Positions 12,143-26,100 of a stretch of DNA of 64,000 nt are shown here, in pieces. The notes beneath the pieces were generated by a model. That model saw nothing but the letters and a program-made list of their open reading frames with translations, was not told the origin of the DNA and did no database searches. The position numbers and the translations under genes were made by a program. Within the stretch, counting starts at the first letter, position 1. The number at the start of each line of letters is the position of its first letter. The stretch is from Cyanoderma ruficeps (taxonomy: Eukaryota > Chordata > Aves > Passeriformes > Timaliidae), in NCBI GenBank assembly GCA_008694505.1, contig VZDJ01007749.1, forward strand, positions 1,470,712 through 1,534,711, in the 5' to 3' direction.

Positions 12143-14639
12143 AATCAAAAATCGGTTGGACACATCCACCAGTGTTCAAGCAGAAAGATTGTTGATCACC
12201 ACGTGGAACAGCTGTTAGGAAGGGAATGCTGTATGTCTCAGAAAAGTCTGGCAGTTGTGCCTCCTGGTAAAATTGCTTTTCACAAGTGAGTGTGAGGAGA
12301 GTTGCATTAGAACCTATTAGCGTGGGTTTTTTAGAAAATCATGGGATGGAATAAAAATAAACCCCTTAACTTCTGCTGCATACTAGCAGTGTTCCAAGGT
12401 GATACTGTGATCAAATGAGATTCTCTGTAAAAAAGGGAAAGCTGCAAGGATGACAATTGATAGACATATGACATGACCAGCATTAATCAGCAAAAACAAT
12501 TGAAAGTTGTTTTGTTTCCTACTAAATTGACAGAATTCTGTTCATTCTTCAAGAAAAGAAAATGAATCAATTATCTAATTTTTTAACCTGATCTATTTAG
12601 GAAAGTCACTGAAATTAATTAAGCACTGGCTCAAAAATAGAAGGCTTAATCGATTGGAAAGGCTCTGTCTGAAGGAGCTTTTCTAAAATGCCCCACCCAT
12701 TCATAAACTAGTGATAGAAATAAAAGCACTTTATGATTTTTTTTTGGTGAAAAAATAGTGCGACATATTTTCTTGTGGCATAGAAATGCATCTATTATGC
12801 TGTAACTGGACTAAGACATTCTTACTCTCGTCAGCATAAGTGGCCTGGTCTCTTGGAGAGTAGTTGAAATATTTACATGAAGCAAACCTGAAATTTATAA
12901 AAGTTGGATCTGTTGATATTCAGAATGGAATTTAATTATGAACTGTGAAATTACCTTAGTAATTAAACCAGGAGGACAAAGCAGAAAAAAAAGCACATCA
13001 TGGATATTGAAATAGGAAGATGGTGCCTTGTTATGCAATTATAGGCCAGTTGAAGGCATAAGATCCTCTTCAGTACTAATGTCTGGTATGATAATATAAC
13101 ATAATATAGTAAAATCCAACAGATACGTTTTATAATTTAAGAATTAAGCTTTAAAAAAGTAATATTTACTGTTTTGTTTTATTGTCACAAAAGGGGCTGC
13201 TAGGTTTTTAATAAGAGTAAAAGCAGCAATGCTGACACCTGTCAGTGTAGTCTGGCAAGTTTTCTGATGTTATCTAGACTGTTCCCAACTGCACACCAGC
13301 ATAGACGGTAATCTGAGTTGTGCAGGCAAACCTTCTTGCATTAGTCTCTGATATCTGTGTTATATTTGTGTATTTCCTGTGGGGGCACAGTTGTATTGTG
13401 ATGATTTAAGCAAAAATAGTGTCTTTGGTGCATGCTGAATATAAATCCAGAAGAAATGTAGGCAGGTGAATGCCTACATCTTAATTGCTTCTGCAGCTAA
13501 ATGTCTCCATTTCTTTTATCAAGCACAAAGTGCACCAATTTTTAATTCTCATTTTCATGTAAGAATGTTAATAAGTGAATGACTCAGGATTCCCAAACTG
13601 TAGAAATTTAAACAGAAAAAGAAAGTCCTGTATTTTAGGTACCATTTTATTTTTGGGAATTTGTAGTAACTAGCTAAATGATATTTCTTCACACGCTTAT
13701 TTTTTATTTTCTTTCTTCTATTCTTTTACAAGTCAAAATATCTATGGTGTACGTCATCCATTCAAAAAAATCTGTAGCTCATTTTTGAGAGCAGTTTCAC
13801 AGACAAAAAAACATAGGAAAGAATTTTACCTTCAGATAACATTAGAATATAGCAGCAGTTACTTGGCAGAGTTTTTAATTTTAGAAGATCACCTACATTA
13901 TATAATGGTGATATAACAGGTAAACAGGATACAGTGAGTTGTCTGAGAAATGAAAAATTATATTTAAGAAGATAAATGCAAGTATACTCCAGTTCATCAA
14001 CTAACTTTGTTGATCTCAGTTCTCTCCTGAAACCTGTGGGTAATATTAAAGTATAGAAGCCTGGAAAAAGATAAATTTTCCTCATAAGTAAACAGAAGAG
14101 GTTACACTTGGCCATTCTGGTGTACACACTTCAAAGTCTCTCAAGTATGAAGGAAATTTAGAAAATACTGTATAAGAATGTTTTCAACAGGTCTTTAGGG
14201 AAGCAAGCATTATTTATTTGGAAAATGCTTCTACTAATTGGACTGATGAATTACCATGGCCAAAAAGTAAACCCGTGTACAGCTAAATGTAGCATTTGTA
14301 GAAGACTTGATATCCTTGGTGTAGTTTCATTGAATTGAAAGGAACCGAGCATGTTAGATACTTTTTAACAAGGCAGTTTTCATTAATAAGATCACTGGGT
14401 TAAGTGGAAGTTGATGTTACAGATGCATCTTAAAAGTCAAGTATTTGCTTTCAAGAAACCAAGCTAGAAAAAGTTTAATTCTTTTGTGGAGGTAAAAATG
14501 AAATATTTAAACCACCTTTCTAATTGTGGGGATTTATATTACCTTTTTCCCCCTTTAATTTTCAGAAAGTGAAAATTATAAAAAGCTTTTCAAGGGTGGT
14601 GATCTGAGTTAGTATATTTCCTTAGATGTTCATGATATC

Positions 14640-14658
14640 AGGTTATCTTTGATAACCT
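14640..14658. repeat. Perfect inverted repeat, 8-bp arms
   Basis: AGGTTATC, TTT, GATAACCT. Could form a tight hairpin. Confidence 0.8.
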
Positions 14659-14724
14659 TTAGCCATTTACTGGCAAGCAAACGTTTTCTCCACACTTTAC
14701 AGTGTTTCCTTTGTATTCACTACT

Positions 14725-14764
14725 TTTGTTTGTTTGTTTTGTGGGGTTTGTTTGTTTTGTTTTG
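14725..14764. repeat. Degenerate (GTTT)n / (GTTTT)n tract
   Basis: Repeated TTTG units broken once by GTGGGG. Simple low-complexity sequence. Confidence 0.8.
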
Positions 14765-15482
14765 TAAATTCTGTGCTGAGATTCTCAAAATAACCACTAC
14801 TGAGCAACAGTTCAGGAATTAACATAATGGCCTTCACATGATTCCTGTCTGTGTGATGCATCTCAATAGGGAGCTGTGAACTCTCTCTGCATCATAGGAA
14901 GCTTTGTCTGGGATCATCTTTTTCCATTAGCAGCTTTAACTTTTCCTTATGATATGCAGTGGCACACTTTAAGGAGTCATTTCCATTGCTGTCAGTGCTT
15001 CTAGTTTTATGTTCAAAGCCAGGTGCAACCCACACTAAGGTCAATGAAAAATGCCCTTTGAATTCAGTGCTCCTTATATGAAATTGTGTCTTGAAATGTA
15101 TTTTTGCAAAATAATACCTAAAGTTTATTTGTTTATGAGTATTTTCAGTTATCTTTATTCTCCTTAGAAATGGCAGTAAGTGGTAAGTATTTTGGGTTTA
15201 AGCCAGCGGGAGAGATATGGATTCTGTACTTCTATATAACCAGAAGTAAAAATCATGTTGGATGCAATCAGGGAAGGCAGCGAGAGTCCATAGTTCATTA
15301 ATGAATTTGCACAGATGAAATGCAGACTTTTTATTGTTTTTAAATATGTGGTTCAAGATGTATATTTTAAAAGATTAAAAAATGTAGGAAAACTCTCTTT
15401 GCTTCCAGGTTTTGATGTATAAGCTTAAGCAGTCAACTAAATGTGAAATGATCCTACTCCAGTTTACAGAATTTCTATATTT

Positions 15483-15529
15483 ATAGTACTGTGATAGTAC
15501 TATGAATAGTACTAAATAGTAATAGTACT
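15483..15529. repeat. Cryptic repeat of ATAGTACT
   Basis: Four exact copies of ATAGTACT at 15483, 15494, 15506 and 15522, spaced 11, 12 and 16 nt. Each contains the palindrome AGTACT. Looks like local slippage. Confidence 0.75.
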
Positions 15530-15572
15530 AAATTATTCTGATCATATTTAAAAGTAATTATTTGTTGTTAAA

Positions 15573-15608
15573 AATCTATTATTAAGTGCAAAAAGTTAAT
15601 AATAGATT
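15573..15608. repeat. 13-bp perfect inverted repeat with 10-nt loop
   Basis: AATCTATTATTAA at 15573-15585 and its exact reverse complement at 15596-15608. AT-rich stem immediately after the ATAGTACT cluster. No mobile-element ends seen. Confidence 0.88.
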
Positions 15609-16270
15609 AGTAAGTCCATAAGAAATACATTTTTTTTCTTTGGTTTATTATTCCTAGGTTTTTCATAGTACCTTACGTAACGGTAAGAATAAGAGAGGTG
15701 TCATACACATGTATATAGAGAGATAAATAGATGTATATACAAAGGAACACTGTGGAGTGTGAGCTTCATTTCCAGCACAATGCTGTATGTTCTTTCACAT
15801 GGTATAAAATGCCATCACCTCAGCTAAGCTTTGCTAATCTTCTCTGTATTCCTGGAAATTTAGCTGTAGCTAGATCAGATTTGAATGGAAGCAGAAGTGA
15901 AACTTCTGGGCTTTGTGAGGAACTCCAAGTTTTACCACTCATAATTGGAAGCTGATGGGAAGGAGTAGTAGTTTTATAAAACAGCAAATGCTTCTGAAAC
16001 TCAGCAGGTTTTGTGTCTGAGGAAAACACTGTTTCATGGGAACAATGATTATCTGAGACTCACTTTCAATCCAGCCTCTTCTCTGAATTAATTACTCCCC
16101 AAATTCAGTCATCTGAGAGACACAGGAAAAGCAAGAGCTACTTTTCTCACTGTTCACCAGTATGATCATAGACTGCACCTCTTTTTCGTGGTCATTGTTC
16201 ATATTGTAAAATTTATTCAAAATCTCATTTCTCAATATGTTTTCATGGTGGAAAGGATTTTTTGATAATT

Positions 16271-16319
16271 ATCTTTTTTGTAGTGTTAGTGAACAAAATC
16301 ACTAAAAATCAAAAAAGAT
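16271..16319. repeat. Two-tier inverted repeat (bulged hairpin)
   Basis: Outer arms ATCTTTTTTG (16271-16280) and CAAAAAAGAT (16310-16319) enclose inner arms TTAGTGA (16286-16292) and TCACTAA (16299-16305), with a 6-nt loop. Nearly symmetrical spacing (5 and 4 nt) makes a single bulged hairpin. Another hairpin follows at 16380-16402 (TTAGTATTT / AAATACTAA). A decayed short palindromic element is possible. Confidence 0.8.
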
Positions 16320-19300
16320 TTAAAGAAAGCAATCTAGAAGTGGCTCACAAGATCAGAATTGTTTATCTATTAGATAAGATTAGTATTTTTAGGAAATACT
16401 AAAATTTCACTTTTTTTTTGGTTGTATGACAGCTTTGCATCAATCCATATCCTCTGAAATTAGATTTAATAATCTATAATACTATTAAAATAAGTAATTC
16501 AAACTAACCCTACAGTTCATATTCACATAAATCAGTTAAAAAATTGGTAAGAAACTAGTTGGAACTACAGGTTTTCCTTGTTTTCTTTTCATTATGGGGA
16601 AATGATCTTACTCTTTTGGTCTTAGTTCCTTCTTTTGTAAGGTGGGCCAGATATATGGATGGATTCCTGCTTGATATTGCCTCTGAAAGATATTTTAATG
16701 CCCAACCCATAACCAACCCTAAGCAAAGGTTTTTTTCACTCATGGAAAATCATAAAGGACTTTCTGTTATCATGAGAAAGACAGCAAAGCAACTGTTCTA
16801 GTTAAAAATTGCAATCAGGAAAATATATGCCTGGAAACATTTGAAACTCCAGCTTTGACCTGATGAGAAAAAGCACATTTTCCTTTGTACTTCTTCTAAA
16901 GGATTGTTTTGGTTTTTTTTTTATTTTGCAGAAACTGTGTCTCAAGCTAGAGGCCAAAAACCTTATTTATTTCTCTACCAATTTTGTTCTGAAACCATAA
17001 ATATGTTGAAAAGAGCGTAAAAGCTTTTGCTAATACTTTTCAGATGTTCACAGAACAAAATTAGCCTTTGACATTTTACTTAGGCTAAGAAATGAAAGGC
17101 ATTTAATCTTTGTTGTTTAGAGTGCAGATGGTTGAAAAATTGTATTAATAACAAAAAAGTATTTCACTGTTTGTACTGCTGCCAGTGTGTATATGACAAA
17201 TAAAACTTAGAGAATTCAGATTTAGAGAAACAATATGTGACTTGAAGTATTAGGTTATCCACGGCTGAATACACAGAGTGTTTTTAGAAGACCGTGAAAT
17301 TTAGTATACTCGCTCAAGCCATAAATCCTATTGTCTTCTAAATGCCTAATGTGTCTGCACTTAATATTTTAAATTAGAAAGTACTCCCATAAAGCAAGAA
17401 GGCCACTTTTGAAAGATGCAGATGGTGGTGAAAAAGTCCCCTCATCTTCCCCTCCTCTTCACTGTTGACAATTTCATTCCTTAAAGACAATACCAGATTT
17501 TGTTTGTTTGTTTTATAATATATTCTTTTAAAAATGATAATAAATTTGTAGTAAGGCTGGAATTACCCCAGTTATTTTGCCTCCCCTGACGATTGCTCTT
17601 TCTCTGCATGTACATCAGTGTGAACATTGTTAGAATGAAGGTTTTCACACTTTTTTACTTGCTCTGGGGTGTATTCCTGGACTTTCTGATGCTTTTTACA
17701 GTCACAGGCATTATGTATGAATTGAGAACTCAAACTTCCAGACATTTGAGTCTCCATTAGCTCAGGTTATAGGGGAATTGCCTTTTGTAAACAGAAAGTT
17801 ATTTTGTGATGCAGTGGCAGATGAACAATACACAACAGCGCCACTCCTATGGATCAGATCAGAAAAACACACACGATGTCCTGAAATGGTGTAAGTTCAC
17901 TTCATCCACTGCAGAGGAGCTGACCTGACTAATACTGGGCCTTCCATGGTTGCAATCCATAAATGATTCGTGGCCAATGGTGTGGAATGGGATGCCTTAT
18001 TCATAGGGAGAAATATGATGATATATGTAAAGGAGGATGTGAGAGGTAAATGTAGTAAACAGATTACTTTTTTAAAAATGTAATTTTCAGAGTACACTTT
18101 GGGACTTGTACTAAATTTAATGGTGTTTGAGCTGACTTAAATTTCAAATAAAAGCGAAAAAGCAAGAACTAGGATCATTGAGAAAAAAAAAATAAGCCAC
18201 AAAAAGATAGCAACCTAATGAGTTTGTTTCTGCCAAGGGACTAAAAGAGGTATTTGTCTTGTTACTGATAGACAATACATAAGATATCTCAGAGACAGGT
18301 ACATTTTCCTGAGGGAAAGAAAAATGTTAAACACCTTGCTGTTATGCTGTAAAAGACCATAAAGAAGCTACTCCACTGAAAGTCTGCAAAGCATTAGGCC
18401 TAGGTGAATTTGATTGCTTAGCTCTGAAGAAAATAGCAAGAAAAATAGTCAAAATTGCGAGTTGCCTTTTTTTTTTTATTCCTAAATGCAGGAAAAAAAA
18501 GTTATGGAATCATCAACTGTTCAACATTATACCCAGGATACTGTCAATAAAATCAATATTGAAGGAAATAAGTAATAACAATTTAAATAGCAACATATTA
18601 AAAATTTTCACCAGTAACAACAGCTAGCTAACTTGCTTCTCTATAGAGTCTCAAGGTATAATATCCACTTAGGATGGCTGAGATCTGTCATTTTCCTCCT
18701 CCTACACTGTTTTTGCAGCGTAATGCATGCCTGTCAGTACCGGATTCAGTACACCACAAAAGTTATGAAAACATCAGCAGTAGTCTGGTACCTATTTAAA
18801 GTAGCATAAAACTTCAAAATCTAAATACCTTACATGTGTAACTATTTTCACACATCATTTAGCAAATGCTGATCTATACATTCATGCAAACCTGTGGCAG
18901 AGATTACATTGCAACCTAAGTACTGAAAACAGTAGGAAATCTTGTTCTTTAGATACAGAATTCAGATCTAACTTTGGCAAAATATGTAAAGCTTTGACTG
19001 TAGATGATGAATTCCTTTTGTCTGAACTTATATTTATAAGTAAGTTCTTGGTTCAAAGCCTGTAAAAGTACCATAAGCCACAAATATTGCCAGCACTAAA
19101 CACACAGTAAAACTTTCAATATTCACATCTTTATTTGAGAAATAAGTAGATTTTGATGTAGAATATATATTAACTCTTGTCACTGCCATGCACACAAACT
19201 GTGGCTTCTTGAGGTGGACTCTGCAGGGAAAGTATGAGCCCTTCAATCTAAAGTTTGGATTGTAAAAACAACAATAACTCCAGCAACATTTATTAGTTCT

Positions 19301-19741
19301 ATTGCTTCTACAGTGAACATTAACAAAGAGTTGGTTTGTCTGGTGAGCTTCCATTTTTTCCATGGAAACTAGAAAATATTTTTTTACAGGATAAAGTAAA
19401 GAACTAAAATATGGATATGAAAGCTAAATGGGTGGTTCAGTCACATCTGTAATTTTAAGCAAAACACTGTGTTTTAAAAAATCTATAGAAATCTGTAGAC
19501 AAAGTGAAATCCATACTGTGCTTCTTATGAATTGTTAAATTATTTTAATGGTCCTGAATCAATCAAAAATTACAGCATAATTACTTTGTGCAAAAAAATA
19601 TTATCTTTACTGCATGCAATATAGTGATTATTGTCTGAATAGAGTTCAGTATATTTTTAAATAGCTAAACACTTTTTTCCAGCTGCCTAAGCTGCCTGTG
19701 TTACTAACTTTGCTAGAGATAGTTCTCTGAATGTTTTTACA

Positions 19742-20278
19742 TGTAGTAAAACATGACTGAGTTTTTGGGGAAGTTGTTCCATCTAACACACCTGTTGTCC
19801 ATTCACCTCATCCAGAAGCTACACACTCATCCAGCTACTCTCTCACTTTCCATCAGCAGGGAAGGGACAGAATAGCAAAAGCAAAACATGAAAGGTAAAA
19901 TCTTATGGGTCAAGATAAGCACAGTTCAATAAGTGAAGAAAAGATGGGGAAAAAACCAAGTAATGGAGAGACAGCCACTTTCTCATTCAGGAGACTGATA
20001 CCCACCCAGACTCCAAAGGCTACATTTGAAGGAAAAACCTCCCGGTTTATTTTTTAGTATTTTTATGTGGTACAGAGGATTATTTTGGTAAGCTCAGGTC
20101 AGCTGTCCTGACCATGTCTGGTCCCAGCTTCTTCTCCACTACCAACCTTCTCACTGGTTGGCAGGGTAAGGACCAGACAAAGATTTTGTGCTGTTTTAGT
20201 CACAAATTCAAACCACAGCACTTAGAACCATAGGCTGCTGCTAAGAAAGTTAATTCCATCTCAGCCAGACCCAATACA
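19742..20278 (-). mobile_element. Solo LTR, avian ERVL-type, minus strand
   Basis: Read on the minus strand this is a diverged copy of the widespread avian ERVL LTR. The left portion contains the complement of that LTR's 3' region (GGGTCAAGATAAGCACAGTT at 19908-19927), the centre carries the GGTCAGCTGTCCTGACC block (20098-20114) and the right end the complement of its 5' start (TCTCAGCCAGACCC at 20260-20273). Ends are approximate: TGT at 19742 and ACA at 20276-20278 would be canonical LTR termini, but flanking target duplications are not clear. No internal retroviral genes flank it. Old and non-coding. Confidence 0.75.
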
Positions 20279-23009
20279 TAACTGTGGTTATTCTTTGGTA
20301 GGTCAGGTGCATGTTTATTTTTGCAGGTATTCAGAGCAATTGCATGACCTAAAATATGTACTTTGATGGATACAAACTTTAATGTCTCACTGTTAGATTA
20401 AAATACTTCTGAAATAAGTAGCAAAGTATACTCACTCTTTATTGCTACTTTGTTCTTAGCTTTATCAGGTGCGTGACCATCCTGCACAAGTACTTGAAGC
20501 ATTCGTCGTGAAAATGGTCACTTCTTTACATTTCAGCTTGTTCAGGACCTTGATGCCCATGCAGTACATGAATGACCATGGTGTGTTGAAATGCACCTTG
20601 ACATTTAACAGATTACTGGCCAGAAGCAATCTAACCTCTGTTGTAGGTTTCCTATAAGAATGTTCCTAAAGGCATATAATGTTTTCAAAGACTGCAAGAA
20701 AGGGATGTCAGTGCCAAATTTTAAATTTGCAATGAAGTCTAGCTTGCCAGGCTGACTTCAGTTCCTGGAAGACTTTGGAACAAATAATCAAGAAAATTAT
20801 TTATTAGCAAGGCAAGAAAGAGATGAGTATCAGGAGGTCAGCAACAAATTACAATAAACCAATTTTTCAACAATGTTAGAGATTGTCAAGAAGCAGCAGA
20901 TGTTATGTAATCTTAAACAAATCTTTAGGCACTGTCTAGCATGATACTCTCTTAAGCAAGCTAGGGAATCTTGGGCTAGATTAAGTCTCTAAATTAGTAG
21001 TAAATTGCATGCAAAGTTGACTGGATAACTGTGTGAGTTGCCAGTAATTGCCTGTCAAAATGAAAGGACAAACCAACCACAAGGCATTCCTCCTGGAATT
21101 AATTCTTTGCTCTTTTCCTTTAATCAGCCTGGATGGTAGAGCACAGATCAAGTTTATTAAATCCGTGATAATGCAGAGCTGGGAAGAGAAACCACACATT
21201 CAAGAGCAAGCTTTGAATTCAAAATCAGCTTTGACAAATTAGAGAAAAGGACCAAAAGATATGCTAAAACTCTGTGGAACCAAGTGGAAGGTGCTAGGCG
21301 TAGGAAGAAATTATGGACAGCAAAAATATGGTGTAGAAAAAAGTTGGTGAAATACTGTTTCTTTGGAAAAGAATCTGTGAGTCTGCATGTATCACATTCT
21401 GTACAGGGGTTAGCAAAGCCATGAAGTTGTAAAAAAATCTAGGGAACATTTTATCTCTTGTAAATGGAAATACAGCTTGTAAGACATGGTGAAGTAATTA
21501 TCCAATTCTGCTCAGAGCAGTACTCAAGGCTGGAATTCTGCATACAATTTTAACTATTGCATGCCAGAAACAAAGCAGAACTATGAAATAAAAAACTAAA
21601 GAGTTGGGGTTATGTACTGTAAAGAAGAAATGACTGAGGGAGGACCTGATGGCAAAGATCGGGTTTGTAAAGGGTGGTATAAAAAGAAAATAAATAACCT
21701 GGGGTTTTTATCAATGATGAATAGTAGAAGGAGTAATGGGGTAAATTGCAGCAACTAATTATATGTTTAAACTGTAGGAAGATCTTTTTTAATGATGCAA
21801 ATAGTGATACACTGAAACACACGTAATGGAACCGGGAGATGAGAAGATATTAGATAAATATTATAGGGAATGTCATACATAGAGTTTATCCTACACTAAG
21901 ATAGAAAAACATGGGGGATGGTTCTGGGTTTTATCACAGTTAATTATTACATTGATGTATCCCTGGTAAAGTATTCTGCTTAACAGCTGGTGGCCACAGA
22001 ATTAAATATTCCAGTATACTAGAGGCCAAAGACAAAAACTGCTAGTAGCTGTAATAATTCAGTATGTGATTATTTGATTTTAATATAAAATATTTTTGCC
22101 TTTAGGTTGGAAATTATGATTTGGTTTTTTTCCCCTTCCTTACTCCCAGTAGTCAAGTTGTGAAGAAGTCCTATTTGTTTCTATGTTGACTAGATGACGG
22201 TTTCAGCAGGAGTCTGTTACTGGAAAAAGGGAAGGGGCAAGACAGAGGAGGGTGGTGGCAGAAAACGTTTTTTCTAGAATGATTAGAAAGCAGGAAAAGA
22301 ATCCAGCAACACAAACATTATTCCAGTTTGTTTGGTTTGAAATTTGCAGGGTCATGAGTAGCCCAAGAAATGACAGAATTAAGTCTGAAACTTGGTGCTT
22401 CTCATGTCTCTGCATTTTAGATCCTGTGGTGTAGAGGTAGATGAGGAAGTCTAAGAGAATTGTTTGTATTTACCTCTTTCCTGAAGTGGCTTGATGTTTT
22501 GGCACGTAATGTTATTGCAATAATATGTGGTGCTTTTGTTGTTCTGGTTGCTTTTTGAAGACCCTGTAGTTTTGGACCCAACTGAACTGAATATTTCTCT
22601 TCCATATTTCTCTCCTGAGAAAGTTTTTCTGCATATATAACAACATTCCTTCTCTATTACGCTTGATAAGAAGAGATTTTTTAACTTTCCTCTTGGTGGA
22701 AAAAAAAGTAAGTCTTCTTTATTTTCTTCTGTTTGACATTTTGTTCTTCATATTAAATCTACAATTCTTTCTACAGGAGATATAAAGCTAAAGGGAGAAG
22801 GGAAAGTCTGTAAGAAATTAAATTTGAACTTGGGAGGTATTTGCTAAAAATGAGTGTATGTATCTGGGATGCAGAAGACTCTCATCTGTTTCTTACCTGC
22901 TTACTAATAGTAGGAGAACTGCTTTATTTTATGATAAGAATTACAAAAATAGTAGTTCAAATAGTACTATAGCTAAAAACAAAAGGTAGTCTAAATGGAG
23001 GAACAACCA

Positions 23010-23145
23010 GGATCCATAGAATAAACAAGCATTTAAAGCATGGTGCTCATAAGAGCAAGGTTCAATCCCTATAGAGGCTATTCATTTAAGAGTTAGACTC
23101 AAAGATCTTTGTGACCTTCCAACTCAGAATATTCTGTTATTTTAG
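23010..23145 (+). mobile_element. tRNA-Ile/CR1 composite SINE (TguSINE1-like)
   Basis: The first half resembles tRNA-Ile: AAAGCATGGTGCTCATAAGAGCAAGG aligns with the anticodon-arm region of that tRNA, and GGTTCAATCCC at 23059-23069 is a near-perfect Pol III B box. The A-box half is badly worn. The second half, from about 23081 (TTCATTTAAGAGTTAGACTC), is a CR1 3' tail ending with CTTCCAACTCAGAATATTCTG at 23115-23135 (the CR1-type ATTCTG terminus). A tRNA-Ile head with a CR1 tail is the described layout of TguSINE1 in passerine birds, mobilised by CR1. Too diverged to be active. Confidence 0.72.
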
Positions 23146-26100
23146 ACAACAAACAACTTCCATGGGAACTTTCCCCCCTTGTTTTCCCAGCTGAATAAAA
23201 TAAGGAGGTCACAAATTCTCGTCACATTCCACACAGCATACTTTCAGCTACTTAGCAAAAGAGAGTTTTAAAATTAAATCCACCACATCAAGAATAGCAA
23301 TAACTTTCACAGATATTGTGGTCTAAAGCAGTACTAAACACAATTTAAACTATTCTCCTGTTTCAATAAAATATTGTATGTCTTGTATGATTCTTACCTG
23401 ATCTTTCCTAGATCTGGACAACACTTACCTGAATTATAGGTTTAAGCCTAGCCTCCTCTACCATAGTTTTTATTCTTCATTTTTTCTGAATCAATTTAAA
23501 ATTCCCATATTGTGTTTTCTCCTGCTCAGCTGTGAGAGGAAGAAGTCCTAGATGCACACATTCACTTAAATTGAATGCCTCTCACAAGAGTCTCAGGCAC
23601 CACTTCCGCTTGCACAGAAATATTAACTACCAAATTTTCTGTCTGCTCCATGGAGGCATTTATAAGCATAAACTGCTGAGGTCCTTTCATGGAACATGCT
23701 GTAGAACCATGGAGAGGTTTCATTGCTTAATGAAGTGTGAATACTTCATCAGTGCACTAAAAAGATTTCTGCCTTCGAAGTTATGAGGTCAGTGCTCAAA
23801 GTCGAAGTGTATAGAATCACCTGAAAAAGGAGAGATATTTTTAGAGACCAAGCTTCAAAAATTAAAACCCCCAAAAAATAGAAGTAGATTGAGCAAAAAT
23901 TAACTCTAAGAACCAATTTAAGAGAGTTTTTTTTCACCCAGAAACAAAGTAGTAGGTTTACCTTTTAAATGTAGCCTTAGAACAAGATTAAATGCTTTGG
24001 TTTGATTCCACACTGGAGTCACAGTATATTTATAGCTGCCTGTAGAGACCAAGATCCATTTTTTCTCTTGATATTTGTTTACTAGTAGTCTTGTGAACTG
24101 TCATTTCCATCTTTTTCATAATGTCAGAGCTATGTGATTACTTTCTATGAGGAGTGATGCTCATGTCCTAAGGGATGAAAATGCTTTCTCAGAATCTGAT
24201 TTTTCAAGGTACTGTGTAACTCCTGCATGGGTTTTTTTGAGGGCTGTATGGAGGAGGGGTTTTTCATACATGTGAAGAATGAGTGTTCTGGAGTTTCAGA
24301 GTCTATTGAAGTATATTTTGGATCTCTGTAGCACAATATGTGATATTGCATATTGTATGTAAATTGATATTCACATCTCTTCTAGAGAGAGTGCTGTTCA
24401 GCAAGGTAATGTGGCCTGTTTTATCCCACAGTTCACCCATTTCTGTTGTTCGGTTTCTTTACAATTATTTTGCCTTCCATTCAAATCACCCTTATATTAG
24501 CCCTGTGATGTTTTGTTCACAAACCAATATATAACAGTGATGGGATTTGTTGATGCTACTAGAAGTCAAGTTTGGGCATATAAGTTTGCAAATTTCTTAG
24601 TGAAAAACTTTACTTGCCTAAGCTGCTGTTTTACATCAGCCTTGGTTCATGTGAACATCTCTCAAAGTCAGTGGGAGATGCTAGTAGAGACTGGGGACAA
24701 TGATACACACTTATTACTTTACTGTCCATGTCAGAGAATGCTGCCAGAAAATCTATTGCCTAGGAATTCTTTTGTTTGAGGTATTGCTAGTGAGACTCCA
24801 TAACTTAAGACTATTCAGCCAAATGCTTTCTGAACAATTGCACATGAGGTGCTCTTTCACATTGATGAATGAGTGTAATTTTTGGTTTTAATCCCTGGAT
24901 ATCAAACTCAACTAGTCTTAGTCTAGCCCTGACTGGTAGACTGACCTTCAGCTTCTTCTTACAGCTATCAATAATTCCCCATGCATTGCACAATGGGAAA
25001 AGTCTTCAAATGGTCTAGGGAATCACAATCATGTTCATAGTTTGTCCTCAATATATTTAACCTATTCTTTGAAGGTGGAAAAAGGCAGTTAATCTTTATA
25101 TATTTTTTCCTACCTAAGCCTGGAATTGCAGCTCATTTTTAAAATAAAATATTTTAAAATAACACGAAGCACAAACCAACCAACCTTAGTGTAGTTTATT
25201 TCACATGACCATGGGAATTTCTCAGAGAGATATACAGAAACAGATCTGAAATGTCAGTACTGTTTCCTTGGGCCCCAATAAACATATACGTTAAAGAAAA
25301 TTTATACAAAAAGGAAAAAAAAAACACTGCTTGTGAGGAGGAAAATGAGAAAAGGTGTCTTCAATGCTTAATAATTGTTCAGAAAATATTTGTGTAAGGA
25401 CTGACTCCTGAGAAGCCTCCCAAGGACAGTGAGATTCATGGGATTGTGCTGAGTAAGTTACACTAACTCTTACACATTTCGTTTTCCCAAAAGAAATTGC
25501 TACTCTTTTCCTTATTTCTCCCCTTTTTTCTTTTCAACTCTTCTCCTATCATTGTTATTGTTGTTCTTCTTTAATGTGCATGTCATCCTTCTATTTGCTA
25601 AGAAAACTGCCAAATTCTAGGAGGAAATACCGAATTTCCAGTGAGGCATTTATCTCACTTCAGAGAAGAATAGCTGCTGTTAGTGCTACAGAGTGAACTT
25701 CTGTTTTGCTTTGTAGCACTGTTTTCTTCCAGCACATGTGAAACACTGTCCTTCAGTCCTAGAGAAATTGGGACTTAGAAGATGTGGGTTGTTCCTACAT
25801 GCATCAAATCTGTACTCCAGTCTTCACTGGATTTAGCTTGCACTATTTATTATTTGTTACTTTAGCTATTTTTTTAAAAAGTTTGACAAATAAGGAAAAA
25901 AAAACCAGTCAACACTTGCATGTGATCTTTTTTTTCTAAATGCCTTTGTCCTCTTCTTAAACTCCAAAGTGTATTCCAAAGTTGAATGATGCAATTGTAA
26001 GAGAAGAATTCAAATTTTAAATGAATTTAGGGGGGTTTCAACCAGAGATTTGAACTTGTGTTATAAGGGACTTAATCCAGTCTGCATATATTTGAAGTAG

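Noticed and set aside
13762..14127. 121-codon minus-strand open frame
   Set aside because: No domain, AT-biased composition and no supporting signals; consistent with chance.
19034..19363. 109-codon minus-strand open frame
   Set aside because: No recognisable family and no splice signals; not kept.
23010..23080. Functional tRNA-Ile gene
   Set aside because: The A-box half and acceptor stem are worn and the sequence joins directly to a CR1 tail, so it is SINE-derived.
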